From Anas platyrhynchos (taxonomy: Eukaryota > Chordata > Aves > Anseriformes > Anatidae), in NCBI RefSeq assembly GCF_047663525.1, contig NC_092603.1, positions 1,632,001-1,696,000 on the forward strand: a stretch of 64,000 nucleotides of DNA. The letters are read 5' to 3'. Below, piece by piece: positions 45,519 to 64,000 of this stretch; position 1 is the first letter of the stretch; each line of letters opens with the position of its first letter. A program made the translations under genes and the position numbers. The notes below the pieces were generated by a model. It did not search any database and had not been told where the DNA came from. It was given only the letters and a program-made list of their open reading frames with translations.

Positions 45519-46790
45519 GCATTCCATACGCGCAGAAAAGAGTCCACAACCATAGGGTTGTAAAGTAGGTTTTCTTTATTGTGGTGCACCGGGCGCACTG
45601 GGAATAGCTTCCCTCAAAAAGTGCGGTTGTCTCTCACAATTTTATACACGAATACTGTTACATATTACATGAGCTCTAATACATATTCATTAATTTCCCT
45701 GAAAAGGCGGACCTCTTCCAAGTACTCATTTGCATACTCACTGCTCCTTCCGGTTGCGCCTGTGCAGTGTAGCCTGTTGTTCATGGGCAGCGGTCTTTCA
45801 GGATGAAGGCAATGAGGAAGAGGAGGTTAAACATGTAGTAAACAATTGTTTTAACCATGTCAAATTTGGTAACCAACTGGTTAGTTTTTCCCATAATTCA
45901 GTAAACCCAAGCGAGGTGTCATCCCGTGACACCTCATGCAATTGGTGAGTATGTTTCTGTATCTCCTCTAAATCGGTTTCTACTCTTTGGTATATTTGAT
46001 CAATATACGTACAGCAACTCTGGTTTCTTACAGTGCACACTCCTTCCTTCGCTGTTAATAAATCTAAAGCCATTCAATTTTGTAAAACTACCCTACTGAG
46101 AGATGATACTTCTACCTCTGGTGCTTTTATCACATCTGTGGTGGAATTCTCTACCTGTTCTAATTCGGCTGAAATATTAACTATTGCCTTTTCCAAATCG
46201 CTCACTCCCAAGCTAGGAATTCACCATCTAACAAAACTATGGTATCCTGTAGGCCTTTCTATCAAAGGATTCAGTGGGATTGCTCGAGTTACTGCATTTC
46301 CATGGGGACCTTAAGATCCCCATAGGTACTGTAGGCCCATTATAAAAAAAATTGTGAAGTGCCAAGTATCCCCCTATACAATGACCCTTCCAATTAGGTG
46401 GTAAATTCTTCCTTGCTCCTTCCGGTTGCGCCTGCGCAATGTAGCCTGGTGGTCGTGGGCAGAGGCCTTTCAGGATGAAGGCAACAAGGAAGAGGAGGTT
46501 AAACTCTCTTTACCTTTGTGGACTTTGACCTTCTGTTGAACAGTTTAGGTCTTTTTTGCTTACCTTTGCCTTGTTTCCTGCCAACAAGTTGTTCATTCTT
46601 TCTTAACGAGGTGTTCCTTCTTCCCTTATCCGTTAGCCTTGAACGATATCTTCTTTTTACATCTACTTCTCATCTACATCCCTATAATTAGGATATTTTT
46701 AGGTTCCCATCCACACCAATAAATAAGATATTTTACCATATATGTAGCTAAATACTAATCAAGATAGGTTTCAGCATCTTCCCCATCTCA
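45519..46790 (-). mobile_element. Endogenous retrovirus fragment (3' LTR plus env end) in intron 1 of gene E
   Basis: Absent from unit F, where CCACCAGTACTGGACTC is uninterrupted. On the minus strand it reads env remnant, then an LTR-like region (about 45,770 down to 45,540) with a reversed TTTATTG poly(A)-type signal. An 80-base block with GGTTGCGCCTG and AGGATGAAGGCAA occurs twice, at about 45,748-45,830 and 46,426-46,502, indicating a rearranged or two-copy insertion. 46,505-46,790 is AT-rich and unassigned. Confidence 0.75.
45798..46400 (-). pseudogene. Retroviral env transmembrane-subunit remnant
   Basis: The minus-strand frame contains a CX6CC motif (C, six residues, CC) preceded by a LDLLTAKEG segment. 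This is typical of the gamma-type Env TM subunit next to its conserved immunosuppressive-like segment. It is broken: an in-frame TGA lies at 46,076-46,074 directly before the Met at 46,073. Near the C-terminus the membrane-spanning segment lies in a different frame from the ectodomain, so there is also a frameshift. Surface subunit, pol and gag are not seen. Not functional. Confidence 0.75.
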
Positions 46791-47284
46791 ATGGACTAAC
46801 TCAGAGCTCCTCTTGAATGGGTCAGGGGAAGAAAATACTCTGAAACAAGAACAACTTCACAGCTCACAGATTAAGACAGGGAGATCGCTTTCCAATAAAC
46901 ATCACAATCAAACGAGATGGGGGCAAAGGGCAGCTCCTCATGGTCCTGGCCACAGGCTTCAGGGGAAATTCTGTCCTGGTGCCTGGAGCACCTCCTTCCT
47001 CCTTTGTCACTGACCTTAGTGTCTGCAGGGTTGTTTTCATCTCATTTTCTCACTCCTCTCTGACGATTGCTGATGTGCAGCAGCTTTTTCCTTTCTTAAA
47101 CCTGTGTCCCAGCTGGCTTTTACCCCCAATCAATGGCCTGCAGCTGGGCTGGTGCTGGGGGGTGACAGGGACAGGGACTGCTACATTCCCCCAAACCTAC
47201 CCTGCCATTTCTCTTGTCCCAGCAGGTTCCAGTTTGACATCTACCTTTCAGCTGTGATTGTCCCAGCCTGCAGGAGGGCAGGAA

Positions 47285-51565
<4,281 letters not shown>

Positions 51566-53154
51566 CAGTGCCCTGAGTGTGGGAGGAGATTCCGCCAGAG
51601 CTCGAACATGGTCACCTAATTCTAAATGCACACAGAAATATATTTATATTTCTTACAAATACCGTGAGCAGAGGAAGAGCCTTGTGGCAAACTCATCTTC
51701 AAAACCTCCTGCAGATCAGACTCCCTCCCCCGAAACTTGAAGCCGATGTTTAGCCCCATGCAGACAGCAGGGAGCACTAGGTGTAAGAATAAGATGTTTT
51801 CCCAGGCTGTGTTCCCTGGGAGATATCATTGAGAGCCCATCAGGGAATGGTGCATATGGCTGAGAGCAGAGAGAGAAACCCTGTCCCTAGTGTGGGCATC
51901 CGACGATGGCTGTTGGACAGATCCAGTCCCCTCTTCCCTTCCTTGTTCTGTTTATCACTGCGTAAAATATTCTCTGGGATTCCTGATTTTCACGTCACCT
52001 TTTTTCCCCTCACCTTTAGGGGACTTGCTGCCCAATGGTTTGTTAACAGCGGTAAATACCGAGTCCCAGAAGCCGTGACAGAGAGATTTAAATTCCTACC
52101 ATGAAACCCAGCATAAAAACCCCACAAAGAGCAAACTCCCATCCTTGATCCTTGAAGCTGTGGTTTATCCTGGTGCAGACAAAAGAGAGCTCTGGGTGTC
52201 AAGATATTTGCTGGTGCCTTTCTTGGGAGATATTGCTGTGAGTCCAGCAAGGAATGATGCATTTGCTCCATCTTCTTTGAGCAGCTTAGCAGATTCCCCA
52301 GTGGCTTCACCCCCTCTGGGATGCAAAGGGTGTAGGGATGCTGATAGAAGAGTCTGGAAAGGAAAAGGGAAACAGGAAAAGCCAGCTGATGCTCTGTGCT
52401 ATCCTCTACGCCTGTAGCCAGGCTCATATTTTGGCAGTGGCCAGCTCGCTGCTCCTACCACAAGAGCCCATGGGGACCAGCTGGCCAGCTGCAAGTGAAC
52501 CTTTGGGAGATGTCATGCAGGAGAGCTAAGAAGTCAGAGCAGTGCTGGGTAAGGAGTCCAGAGTTTTGGTGATGCTCATCCCAAAGCAAGGCAGGCAACA
52601 CTTCCAATCTCCACCTGAGTAAGCAACATCCTGCCAAGATTCACAAATGACACATCAAGGCACAGAAGAAAGTCACAATTCCCACACCTCTGCATAAGGA
52701 AATGCTCCCAGTTTCACTTTGGCTCACTTGGACAAGGCAGACCCCATTTTGGCTTGTGACCGGCATGCCTTGGAGTTTTCCCATCCTTTGGCTGGAGCAT
52801 ATCACCCTTCCTGGCCTTAGGTTGTGGTGGGTGTTCTGGGACAAATATATCCTGTTCCTGCTTTGTCCCCAGTGTGGGAATTACCCATATTGCTCTCCTT
52901 TTCAACTGGAGATGGGGTGCCAAGTGACCACACAAAGGAAAGTGCAGAGCTGGCTGTGGCGAAGCCACTGGAAGCCCTTGGGATGTTGGTAGGTGGATCA
53001 GAAGCACATTTCTCCCAGGGATGTGTATGAGGAAAGTCACCCGGGAAAGTGACTCTTCACTCAGAGAGCCCAGGAAAGTCACCTCTGGATAAACCCCTGG
53101 ATAAACCCATCTGCTGTGGGTGAGTGCATGAAGATCCAAAAGAAAACTTGGCTG
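51566..53154 (+). other. 3' flank of gene E (possible 3' UTR)
   Basis: Begins with the vestigial half finger and continues colinear with the inverted 3' flank of gene A (16,443 down to about 14,830). No independent coding exon recognised. Confidence 0.6.
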
Positions 53155-53159
53155 GAAAG

Positions 53160-53725
53160 TGTCCTGGTTTCAGTTAGGACAGAGTTAATTTTCTTCCTAG
53201 TAGCTGGTAGAATGCTATGTTTTGGCTTAGGATGAGAAGAGTGCTGGTAACACCCCGATGTTTTAATTGTTGCAGAGCAGTTCTTACACCAAACCAAGGA
53301 CCTCTCAGCTTCTTGCTCTGTCCTGCCAATGGGCAAGAGCTGTGAGGGGACAGACCCAGGGGAGGTGACCCAAACTAGCCAAAGGGGTATTCCATCCCAT
53401 CTGGGGTCATGCTAAACAATACATAGGGGTGGCTAGCCAGGGAAGGGTGGCCTGACTGCTCGGGGTTAGGCTGGGCATTGGCCAGCGGGTGGTGAGCAAT
53501 TGCATTGTGCATCACTTGTTTTTACACAGTAGTAGTAGTAGTACTATTATCATCATCATTGTTATTATTTTTATTGTTATTATTATTTTCCTGTCTTAAT
53601 AAACTGTCTTTATCACAACTCACGGGTTTTATTTCCCTTTTCTCTCCCCCATCCCAGAGAGGGAAGTGGGCGGGTGAGTGAACGGCTGTGTGGTGTTTAG
53701 CTACCGGCCGGGTTAAACCACTACA
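53160..53725 (+). mobile_element. Solo ERVL-type LTR, 566 bp, with 5-bp target duplication
   Basis: Starts TGTCCTGGTTTCAG and ends GGTTAAACCACTACA, flanked by GAAAG at 53,155-53,159 and 53,726-53,730. Internal marks are AATTGCATTGTGCATCAC, TAG/TTA trinucleotide runs (53,525-53,590) and CTTAATAAACTG as a poly(A)-type signal, then CCGGCCGGGTT. The corresponding site in unit A (about 14,812-14,830) is empty, so the insertion postdates the A/E split. One LTR without internal sequence indicates LTR-LTR recombination. Confidence 0.92.
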
Positions 53726-53730
53726 GAAAG

Positions 53731-54421
53731 AAAGGAAGAAAGCATGTCTGCAGGGATTACAGGAAGAACTTCAGCTGGAGCTCATGGAACTGACACCAGA
53801 AACAAAGCCCCCTTGCACCTTTCCTGTCCTTCCGTTTTTCATTTTAAGAAAGCAGGCCCCAATGAAAACACAAGCTCTGGGACAAATCAGGCTCACACCC
53901 TCCTTGCAGGCAGCCTGGCTCCTCTGAGTCGTGTAGGCTGGAGGACGCCAAGTATCCTGAGGCTGGACGCAGCTGCAGGATGGACGCGGTTCACCTCCTG
54001 CAACCAGGACACTGCCTGGGTGGCTTCCAGCCAGGCTCTCACTTGCCTTACAGGGTGCACCTCTGAGGTCTGCTTGTGGGCAAGGAGCTGTGAGCTGCAC
54101 CAAAGGCTTTTCCCCCCACTGAGCACCCTGGCAGAGCCCAGACTCTCAGGCTCCTCCTCTGTGGGGGCCTTTCCTTTGTCTCTGCCCAGAGCTGCAAGCA
54201 AAGGCCTGAGCACATCAGTGGCCTGCTGCTAGGAGAGTTAACTCTTTCCTTGCAGAGCAGGGAAGGCTGAGCAGGGCGGAGCACTGAACCCTTTCCTCAC
54301 ACAGTGGCATGCTCTGGGGGAGCCAACAGAGAAGGCCAAGGTCAAACCCTAACCAACCTCTTTGATTTTCTGTGCTGCAGCTTCACAACACATTCTGGTT
54401 TGGGGCCAGGGAGCCATGCTG
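53731..54421. repeat. Mosaic of ZNF-unit pieces between E and F
   Basis: In order: a finger-pseudogene piece (53,735-53,790), a 3'-flank piece in A-D orientation (53,790-53,892, AACTGACACCAGAAAC), leader-exon sequence in A-D orientation (53,893-54,209), then, after a mirror junction at about 54,210, upstream sequence in plus-gene orientation (54,211-54,421). No intact gene. Confidence 0.85.
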
Positions 54422-55623
54422 TGTGAAATAAATGACTGAGTCCCAAATAGGATTGCAATTAAAGTTTACAATTTATTAAATGCATAGAGGCAAGCAAACA
54501 GCACAGGGTGCGCTGGGAGTCTCAGCTCCACCAAGACGCACCCCTATTGCGTCAGGCGGCTGGTTTTTATGCTCCTAGGCTAATACATATTCATCACTAC
54601 TTCCAGAAAAGGCAGGGTTATTATAATTAGTTTCCCGGGATCCAAACCTTCCACAGATGCATGCGTATTGGTCTCCGGTGGTCCCTCTGGGGGGTCGTGG
54701 TCCCTCTGGGGGGTCGCTCATACTGAAAGCTTGCTCGTACTGAAGGCTCGTAGTCTTCCTTCCAGGCTTTGTCCTTCGGTCGTCCTTCAGCTTCCCCGTT
54801 CTCCTTGTTTGTGAATCTCTTATCCCAGATCTCAGAGACGTCCGTCTGCAACGGCCCATGCAAAAATCAGCAGTTTTTGAAAACTCCTTTGTTCCCTTAT
54901 CCCCTAGACCTGAGTCTCAAGGTTTACCCTTAAAACCCTCTATTGACGCGAATTGCTAGACCGTTCCTCTGCAAGATACAGGAACTATATACATTAACCA
55001 CACTGTTTTTCTTAGACTTGTGTTTATACAGTGGTATGTAAGACAGAAGGTCACATTTCATCATGCAACCCTAGCATTGTTCCATATTGACACGAATCAG
55101 ATGAACACATTTCACACTGCATGTAAGGAATGGTCCAGCAATTCGTGTCAATAGAGGATCTGAAGGGTTAACATTGAGGCCAGGTCTGGGGGATAAGAGA
55201 ACAAAGGGGTTTTCAGAGAACTGCTGACTATTGCACTGGAGGCTGTGCAAGTCTCTGACATCCGGCCCAGCCACTACCAAATACAGAGAGAGAGGAAGCG
55301 GAAGGACAAAGCCTGGGAGGAAGACTATGAGCCTTCAGCAATAACGACCCCGACCCCCGAGGAACCACTGGAGACTGGTATGCAGGTGCCCTTGTGCCCT
55401 TGGGACGGTTCGGCTTCTAGGAACTAACTATAATAACCCTGCCTTTTCTAGAAGTAGTGATGAATATGTATTAGCCTAGCAACATAAAACCGAGCTGCAT
55501 GATGTAAGACGTATGCGTGTGGGAGGAGCCTGGACTCCCCAGCACACCCAGCACTGTTTACTTCCCTTTTATTAACCCTATAAATAAATCTTATAAAGCT
55601 AAATAGACTGGGAATTTATAACA
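54422..55623. mobile_element. Head-to-head pair of ERV LTRs inserted upstream of gene F
   Basis: The left LTR is on the minus strand (about 54,422-54,985) and the right one on the plus strand (about 55,118-55,623). Each has an AATAAA-type signal near its outer end and CACCCAGCACTG or its counterpart. The inner ends both carry CAATTCGYGTCAATAGAG. The flanks (CCATGCTG on the left, CTGCACATAAGG on the right) rejoin to the uninterrupted sequence of other units (CATGCTGCACATCAGG). Outer ends TGTGAAATAAATG and ATTTATAACA relate it to the 1.4-kb LTR family in units A-D. Confidence 0.7.
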
Positions 55624-55739
55624 CTGCACATAAGGAGGAGCCATGGCCAAGGCTGAGCTGCAGCCCAGAGCACCTCCTACAGAGCTGATAAGGGGTTAAG
55701 TATCTTGGGCTGGGCCTGAACAGAGCCCCAGGGCATGGA

Positions 55740-56037
55740 AATGCCCCCACAGAGGAGGAGCCTGAGAGTCTGGGCTCTGCCGGGGTGCTCGGGGAGGCTG
55801 GGGTGGGGGGGTAAAGCCTTAGGTGCAGCTCACAGCTCCCTGCCCACTAGCAGACCTCAGAGGGGCACCCCGTAAGGCAAGTGAGAGCCTGGCTGGAAGC
55901 CACCCAGGCAGTGTCTTGGTTGCAGGAGGTGCACCGCGGTCATCCTGCAGCTGGGTCCAGCCTCAGGACACTTGGCATCGACTCAGACGACCTGGCTGCC
56001 TGCAAGGAGGGTGGGAGCAGCCTACTGTGGACTCGAG
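55740..56037 (+). other. Putative 5' non-coding leader exon (unit F), complete form
   Basis: Donor GACTCGAG/GTAGGT at 56,037. This copy has neither the LTR at the donor (A-C) nor the internal deletion (E), so it represents the ancestral arrangement. Promoter start not defined. Confidence 0.5.
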
Positions 56038-57440
56038 GTAGGTACTCTTCATTGTTTATGCAGACAAGAGGCAGAATTTTCCTTTTTCACATGATTCCCC
56101 CCTTTGAGACAGGGCCTGAGCATCTAAAGCTCAGCACCAGACTTGGGAGGTCATGCAAAAGGGGAAAGGAAAAGCAGGATCTGACCCATGTTGCTGTTCA
56201 AGGACCCAAAGCATGCAGCTTGTTGCTCACTGCTCCTGTCTTGGCTGCAGCCAAGAAATGAGCTGGGCTCTGTGAAAAAGGATGCAAGTCCTCAGCAGGA
56301 AGGCTCTGGATCTGCAGTGTTGTTTCCTGAGCCGTGGATTAGACTTTGTTGCTGAGGTTTCTGAGGGGACTCAGGACAGGGTTGGAGCTGGGAAAATCAA
56401 GAAGTGAGCAGAGACGATCAGCATGCTTTGCTGACCTGTTGAAGCTCTGTAATGATATATGTGGGACTACATTTCTAAGACGTGCACACACCTGACATCA
56501 AATGACCAGTGTCCTTACCTCTGCGTGTATCAGTTCCTGCATGCTATAAATATTTGCCTGCCTCCTGTTGTGTCTCTCAAGCTAAAACCTCCAGGTAAGG
56601 AATTTTCATCTCCTGCCCCTACATTTCTTTAGGGGATCCAGCACGCAAGATCTTCCTCTAGTGGCTCTTCGGATGTTACCTTTTGTTCTGCCAGCACTTG
56701 GTTTCCTTGCTTGCATGTTCTGGGGCTTGTGCTACCTCCTTACCTACAGGACTTGCCTTTCTTTGTTCTGCAAATGCTTCCTAAGTCTGTTGTTCAGCAT
56801 CTGCCTGTAACTGAAGACCCATTTTACAGGCAGCTGCTGGTCCTCCCTCAGGCGTAGTCAGCATTTCCACCAGTACTGGACTCATTCAGGGCTCCACTTG
56901 AATGGGTCAGGGGAAGAAAATCCTCTGAAACAGTAACAACTTCACTGCTCACAGGTTGAGACAGGGTCAGGGGTGATCACATTCCAATAAACATCACAGT
57001 CAAAGAAGTGGGGGCAGAGGGCGGCTCTCTGTGGGTTGCACGCCCTTTTAGGCCATATCCACCTGCCCCAACATGAGCTCCTCAGTGGGCTGCAGTTTAG
57101 AGATCTGATCCACTCTGCCACACCGTGGGCTGAAGCAGGACAACCTGCTTCCCCATGGTCCTGGCCACAGGCTTCAGGGGAAATTCTGTCCTGGTGCCTG
57201 GAGCACCTCCTTCCTCCTTTGTCACTGACCTTAGTGTCTGCAGGGTTGTTTTCATCTCATTTTCTCACTCCTCTCTGATGATTGCTGATGTGCAGCAGCT
57301 TTTTCCTTTCTTAAACCTGTGTCCCAGCTGGCTTTTACCCCCAATCAATGGCCTGCAGCTGGGCTGGTGCTGGGGGGTGACAGGGACAGGGACTGCTGCA
57401 TTCCCCCAAACCTACCCTGCCATTTCTCTTGTCCCAGCAG
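56038..57440 (+). other. Intron 1 of gene F
   Basis: No coding exon recognised. It contains the segment 56,575-56,690 absent from E and the intact pre-insertion site for the E-specific ERV at about 56,873. Confidence 0.6.
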
Positions 57441-57499
57441 GTTCCAGTTTGACATCTACCTTTCAGCTGTGATTGTCCCAGCCTGCAGGAGGGCAGGAA

Positions 57500-61093
<3,594 letters not shown>

Positions 61094-61526
61094 TAGTGCC
61101 CTAAGTGTGGGAGGAGCTTCAGCCAGAGCTCGAAGCTGGTCACCCAATTCTAGATTCACACAGAAGAGAACCTTACAAATACCTTGAGCAGAGGAAGAGC
61201 CTTGTGGCAAACTCATCTTCAAACCCTCCTGCATATCAGACTCCCTCCCCCGAAACTTGAAGCCGAGGTTTAGCCCCATGCAGACAGCAGGGAGCACTAG
61301 GTGTAAGAATAAGATGTTTTCCCAGGCTGTGTTCCCTGGGAGATATCACTGAGAGCCCATCAGGGAATGGTGCATATGTCTGAGAGCAGAGAGAGAAACC
61401 CTGTCCCTAGTGTGGGCATCCGACGATGGCTGTTGGACAGATCCAATCCCCTCTTCACTTCCTTATTCTGATTATCACTATGTAAAATATTCTCTAGGAT
61501 TCCTGACTTTCATGTCACCTTTTTTC
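61094..61526 (+). other. 3' flank of gene F
   Basis: Colinear with 51,566-52,008 downstream of E until CACCTTTTTTC, then switches to unit G sequence. Confidence 0.7.
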
Positions 61527-62945
61527 TAAACTGCAGCGCACTGAGGAGCTCATGTTGGTAAGTGATTTCCCTGTCTCTGTCTCAACCTATGTGCTGTGAG
61601 TTTTTTCTTGTTAAGGAGGAAGCACAAGCCCCAGAACAAGCAAGCAAGGATACCAAGTGCTGATAGAACAAAAGGTAACATCAGAAGAGCCACTAGAGGA
61701 AGATCTTGCCTGCTGGATCCCCTAAAGAAATGTAGGGGCAGGAGATGAAAATTCCTTACCTGGAGGTTTTAGCTTGAGAGACACAACAGGAGGCAGGCAA
61801 ATTTTTATAGCATGCAGGAACTGATACATGCAGAGGTAAGGACTCTGGTCATTTGATGTCAGGTGGGGAGAGGAGGAAGGTCTTAGAAATATAGTCCCAG
61901 ATATATTATTACAGATCTGTTCTACATAATACCTTGAAACAGCTGCTTCCTTGTACCTGATCTGCCCGGACAAACCTGCTTTGCTGTGCAAGAGATGGAA
62001 CCAGGACCTGGATCCTGCCTGGGGTAAAGCTTTCCTGGTTCTGAAACACTTTGCTGCTCTTGTCTGTCCTCCTGGTCCTGCTGGCAGGGGGCAGAAGAGC
62101 CTCCTTTAGGACTGGGTCAGCCTCACAAAGTATCAGAAAATGTCTAAAAGCAGACAGCAAAGAGAAAAGGGGAGGGGAACATAAATAGAAACTAAATAGA
62201 AACAATGCAGCGTGATGAGAATAAATCTGTCCCCTCCATTAAAAAGAAAATAAAATATAGAGAAGCAATGCCATGAGTGGTGGCTTGGAGGAATCAAGTG
62301 CTGCTGCAAGAACTGTTTTGTGCCCGCACACCAGGCATCTGACCTTTTTCCTTTAAAAAACAGCAACAAAACAAACAAACAAAAAACAAAAACAAAAAAA
62401 CAGAGTCACAGAGTCTAATCCAAGGCTCACAAAAGAACACTGCAAATCCAGAGCCTTCCAACTTGAGGACTTGCATACTCTTTTACAGAGCCCGTATCAT
62501 TCATTTCTTGGCTGCAGCCAAGAGAGGAACAGTGAGCAATAAGCTGCATGCTTTGGGTCCTGACAGCTATCTCCCATACTTTAATAGCATGATGGGTCAG
62601 ATCCTGCTTTTCCTTTTCCCTTTTGCATGACCTTCCAAGTCTGGTGCTGAACTTTAGATGCTCAGGTGGTGCTAAGCACCATGCCAGTCCTTGTCTCAAA
62701 GGGGGGAATCATGTGGAAAAGGAAAAGGTGGGCAGGGAGCTGTGAGCTGCACCAAAGGCTTTTCCCCCCACTGAGCACCCCGGCAGAGCCCAGACTCTCA
62801 GGCTCTTCCTCTGTGGGGGCATTTCCATGCCCTGGGGCTCTGTTCAGGCCCAGCCCAAGGTACTTAACCCCTTATCAGCTCTGTAGGAGGAGCTCTGGGC
62901 TGCAGCTCAGCCTTGGCCATAGCTCCTCCTGATGTGCAGCATGGT
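61527..62945 (-). repeat. Truncated seventh unit (G): intron 1 and leader-exon region only
   Basis: Minus-strand orientation. It starts TAAACTGCAG.GCACTGAGG (as 19,394), includes intron 1 sequence matching F in reverse (61,620-61,900) and the leader-exon/upstream block (62,727-62,945, GGCTTTTCCCCCCACTGAGC). KRAB, linker and finger exons are absent. A CAAAACAAACAAAC simple repeat lies at 62,365-62,400. Confidence 0.8.
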
Positions 62946-62959
62946 TTCCTGGCATGCCC

Positions 62960-63725
62960 CGGGGACTTGTCTCATGATCTGGATCCCGTCTCCCTTGTGC
63001 AGGTCTCCCTTGACCTGCTGGAAACACTCTTCCAAATGCAGTCCAGGATACTGTTGGCCTTCTTGGCCATGAGGGCACATTGCTGGCTCTTGGTCAGCCT
63101 GCTGTCCACCAGGACTCCCAGGTTCCTCTCTGCAGAGCTGCTCTGCAGCACATTAGCCCCCAGCCTGTACTGTTGCTTGGGGTTATTCCTCCCTACATGC
63201 AGGGCCCTGAACTTGCCTTTGTTGAACTTCAGGAGGTTCCTCCCAGCCCATCTCTCCAGCCTGTCAAGGTTCCTCTGAAGGGCAGCACAGCCCTCTGGGG
63301 TATCAGCCACTACTCCCAGCTTAATGTGGTCAGCAAACTTGCTGAGGGTGCACTCCGTTCCATCGTCCAGGTTGTTGATGAATACTTTGAACAAGACTGA
63401 ACTCAGTACTTACCCTTGGCGGACACTGCTAGGTCTCCAACTGGACTCAGCACCACTAAGCACAACTCTCTGAGCTCTGCCATTCATCCAATTTTCAATC
63501 CACCTCACTGTCCACTCCGTCTAGCCCACACTTCCTGAGGATGTTATGGGAGACAGTGTCAAAAGCCTTGCTGAAGTCAAGGCAAGCCACCCATTAGCTG
63601 ACAGAACACCACAAGTCCTGTTCTGAGATAACTTTTCCTTATCCACTAGGTAGGTGACCTGGTCATAGAAGGAGATGAGGCTGGTCAGGCAGGACTTGCC
63701 TTTCATGAACCCATTGCAAGACTTG
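62960..63725 (-). mobile_element. CR1 LINE ORF2 reverse-transcriptase fragment
   Basis: The minus-strand translation has FADHIKLGVVADTPEG (the FADD-like box of the RT domain, here FADH), QRNLDRLERWA and LGVLVDSRLTKSQQCALMAKKAN, all CR1 ORF2. Upstream, 63,480-63,720 carries earlier RT sequence in another frame. Frameshifts and a mutated catalytic box mark it as dead. Confidence 0.88.
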
Positions 63726-64000
63726 CAGGAGCCGTGGACACCAGAAACTGAGCCCTGCAAATCTCACTGCTGCAGGTGCAGCTTCTTGTCAGGAAGTGCA
63801 CAACAGTCACCAGCACCCACTCAACATGCCACGTTTCACAGGAAGAGGGTGGAGGTGCACAGCTCCTTCCCAGCCTCACAACCTGCCATTGGCACAGTGG
63901 GTTTTCCTTGCCTCAGTCATGTCCTGTTCTCTGTTGTGCATGGGGTTCCTGTCAGAAGGCTCTGCAGGGGGGAGCATGAAGGGAGCTGAGGGTTCTCAGT
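63726..64000. other. No gene recognised
   Basis: No domain or named repeat seen at the right edge of the window. Confidence 0.5.

Noticed and set aside
62972-63394. Possible host reverse-transcriptase gene
   Set aside because: CR1 fragment with an altered catalytic box and frame breaks; not a gene.

Overview
This is vertebrate nuclear DNA, most likely from a bird. The evidence is several chicken-repeat-1 (CR1) LINE fragments, avian-type ERV LTRs (one class starts TGTCCTGGTTTCAG and ends in a TACA tail), GC-rich single-exon coding sequence and spliced KRAB zinc-finger genes. The species cannot be named from sequence alone. There is no prokaryotic organisation, no CRISPR array and no recognisable tRNA or rRNA gene.

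Left part, 1-13,500: sparse and repeat-rich. It holds CR1 tails, LTR pieces, AT, GGA and CTTTG repeats, a decayed C2H2 zinc-finger exon at about 5.33-5.76 kb, and one intact minus-strand gene. That gene encodes a leukotriene-B4-receptor-like GPCR (8,849-9,958) and is bracketed by an inverted duplication (about 7.8-8.1 / 12.1-12.45 kb). A second inverted repeat lies upstream of it (10.57-10.85 / 11.25-11.55 kb).

Right part, 13,500-63,000: a young segmental-duplication cluster of six apparently intact KRAB-C2H2 zinc-finger genes. Four are tandem on the minus strand (A 16,447-18,994; B 23,747-26,880; C 31,630-34,813; D 39,563-42,202). Two are on the plus strand (E 47,285-51,565; F 57,500-61,093). 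A truncated 5' part of a seventh unit (G) follows at 61,527-62,945. All six share one exon plan: a 24-nt start exon (MATAHPAE), a 127-nt KRAB A exon, a 111-nt KRAB-b-like/linker exon and one long finger exon, with phases 0/1/1. In every unit the four exons sum to a multiple of three and give proteins of 365, 560, 589, 393, 953 and 729 aa, carrying 7, 14, 15, 8, 28 and 20 fingers. The KRAB exons are almost invariant while finger number varies fourfold.

The cluster is palindromic: D and E are divergent about a sharp inversion junction at 44,548/44,549, and the same junction recurs in mirror image near 54,210. Copy-specific events order the duplications. A 1.4-kb LTR landed three bases inside the 5' splice site of the leader exon in the A-D lineage only. 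A 2.1-kb deletion is shared by B, C and D. A solo ERVL-type LTR with a perfect 5-bp target duplication and an ERV env fragment are found only in E. A head-to-head LTR pair sits in the upstream region of F. This supports a tree of ((A,(B,C,D)),(E,F)).

Functionally these genes should be sequence-specific nuclear DNA-binding proteins whose KRAB domain recruits silencing partners. The family commonly targets transposable elements, and this cluster is itself loaded with them. Whether these genes target them is inference.
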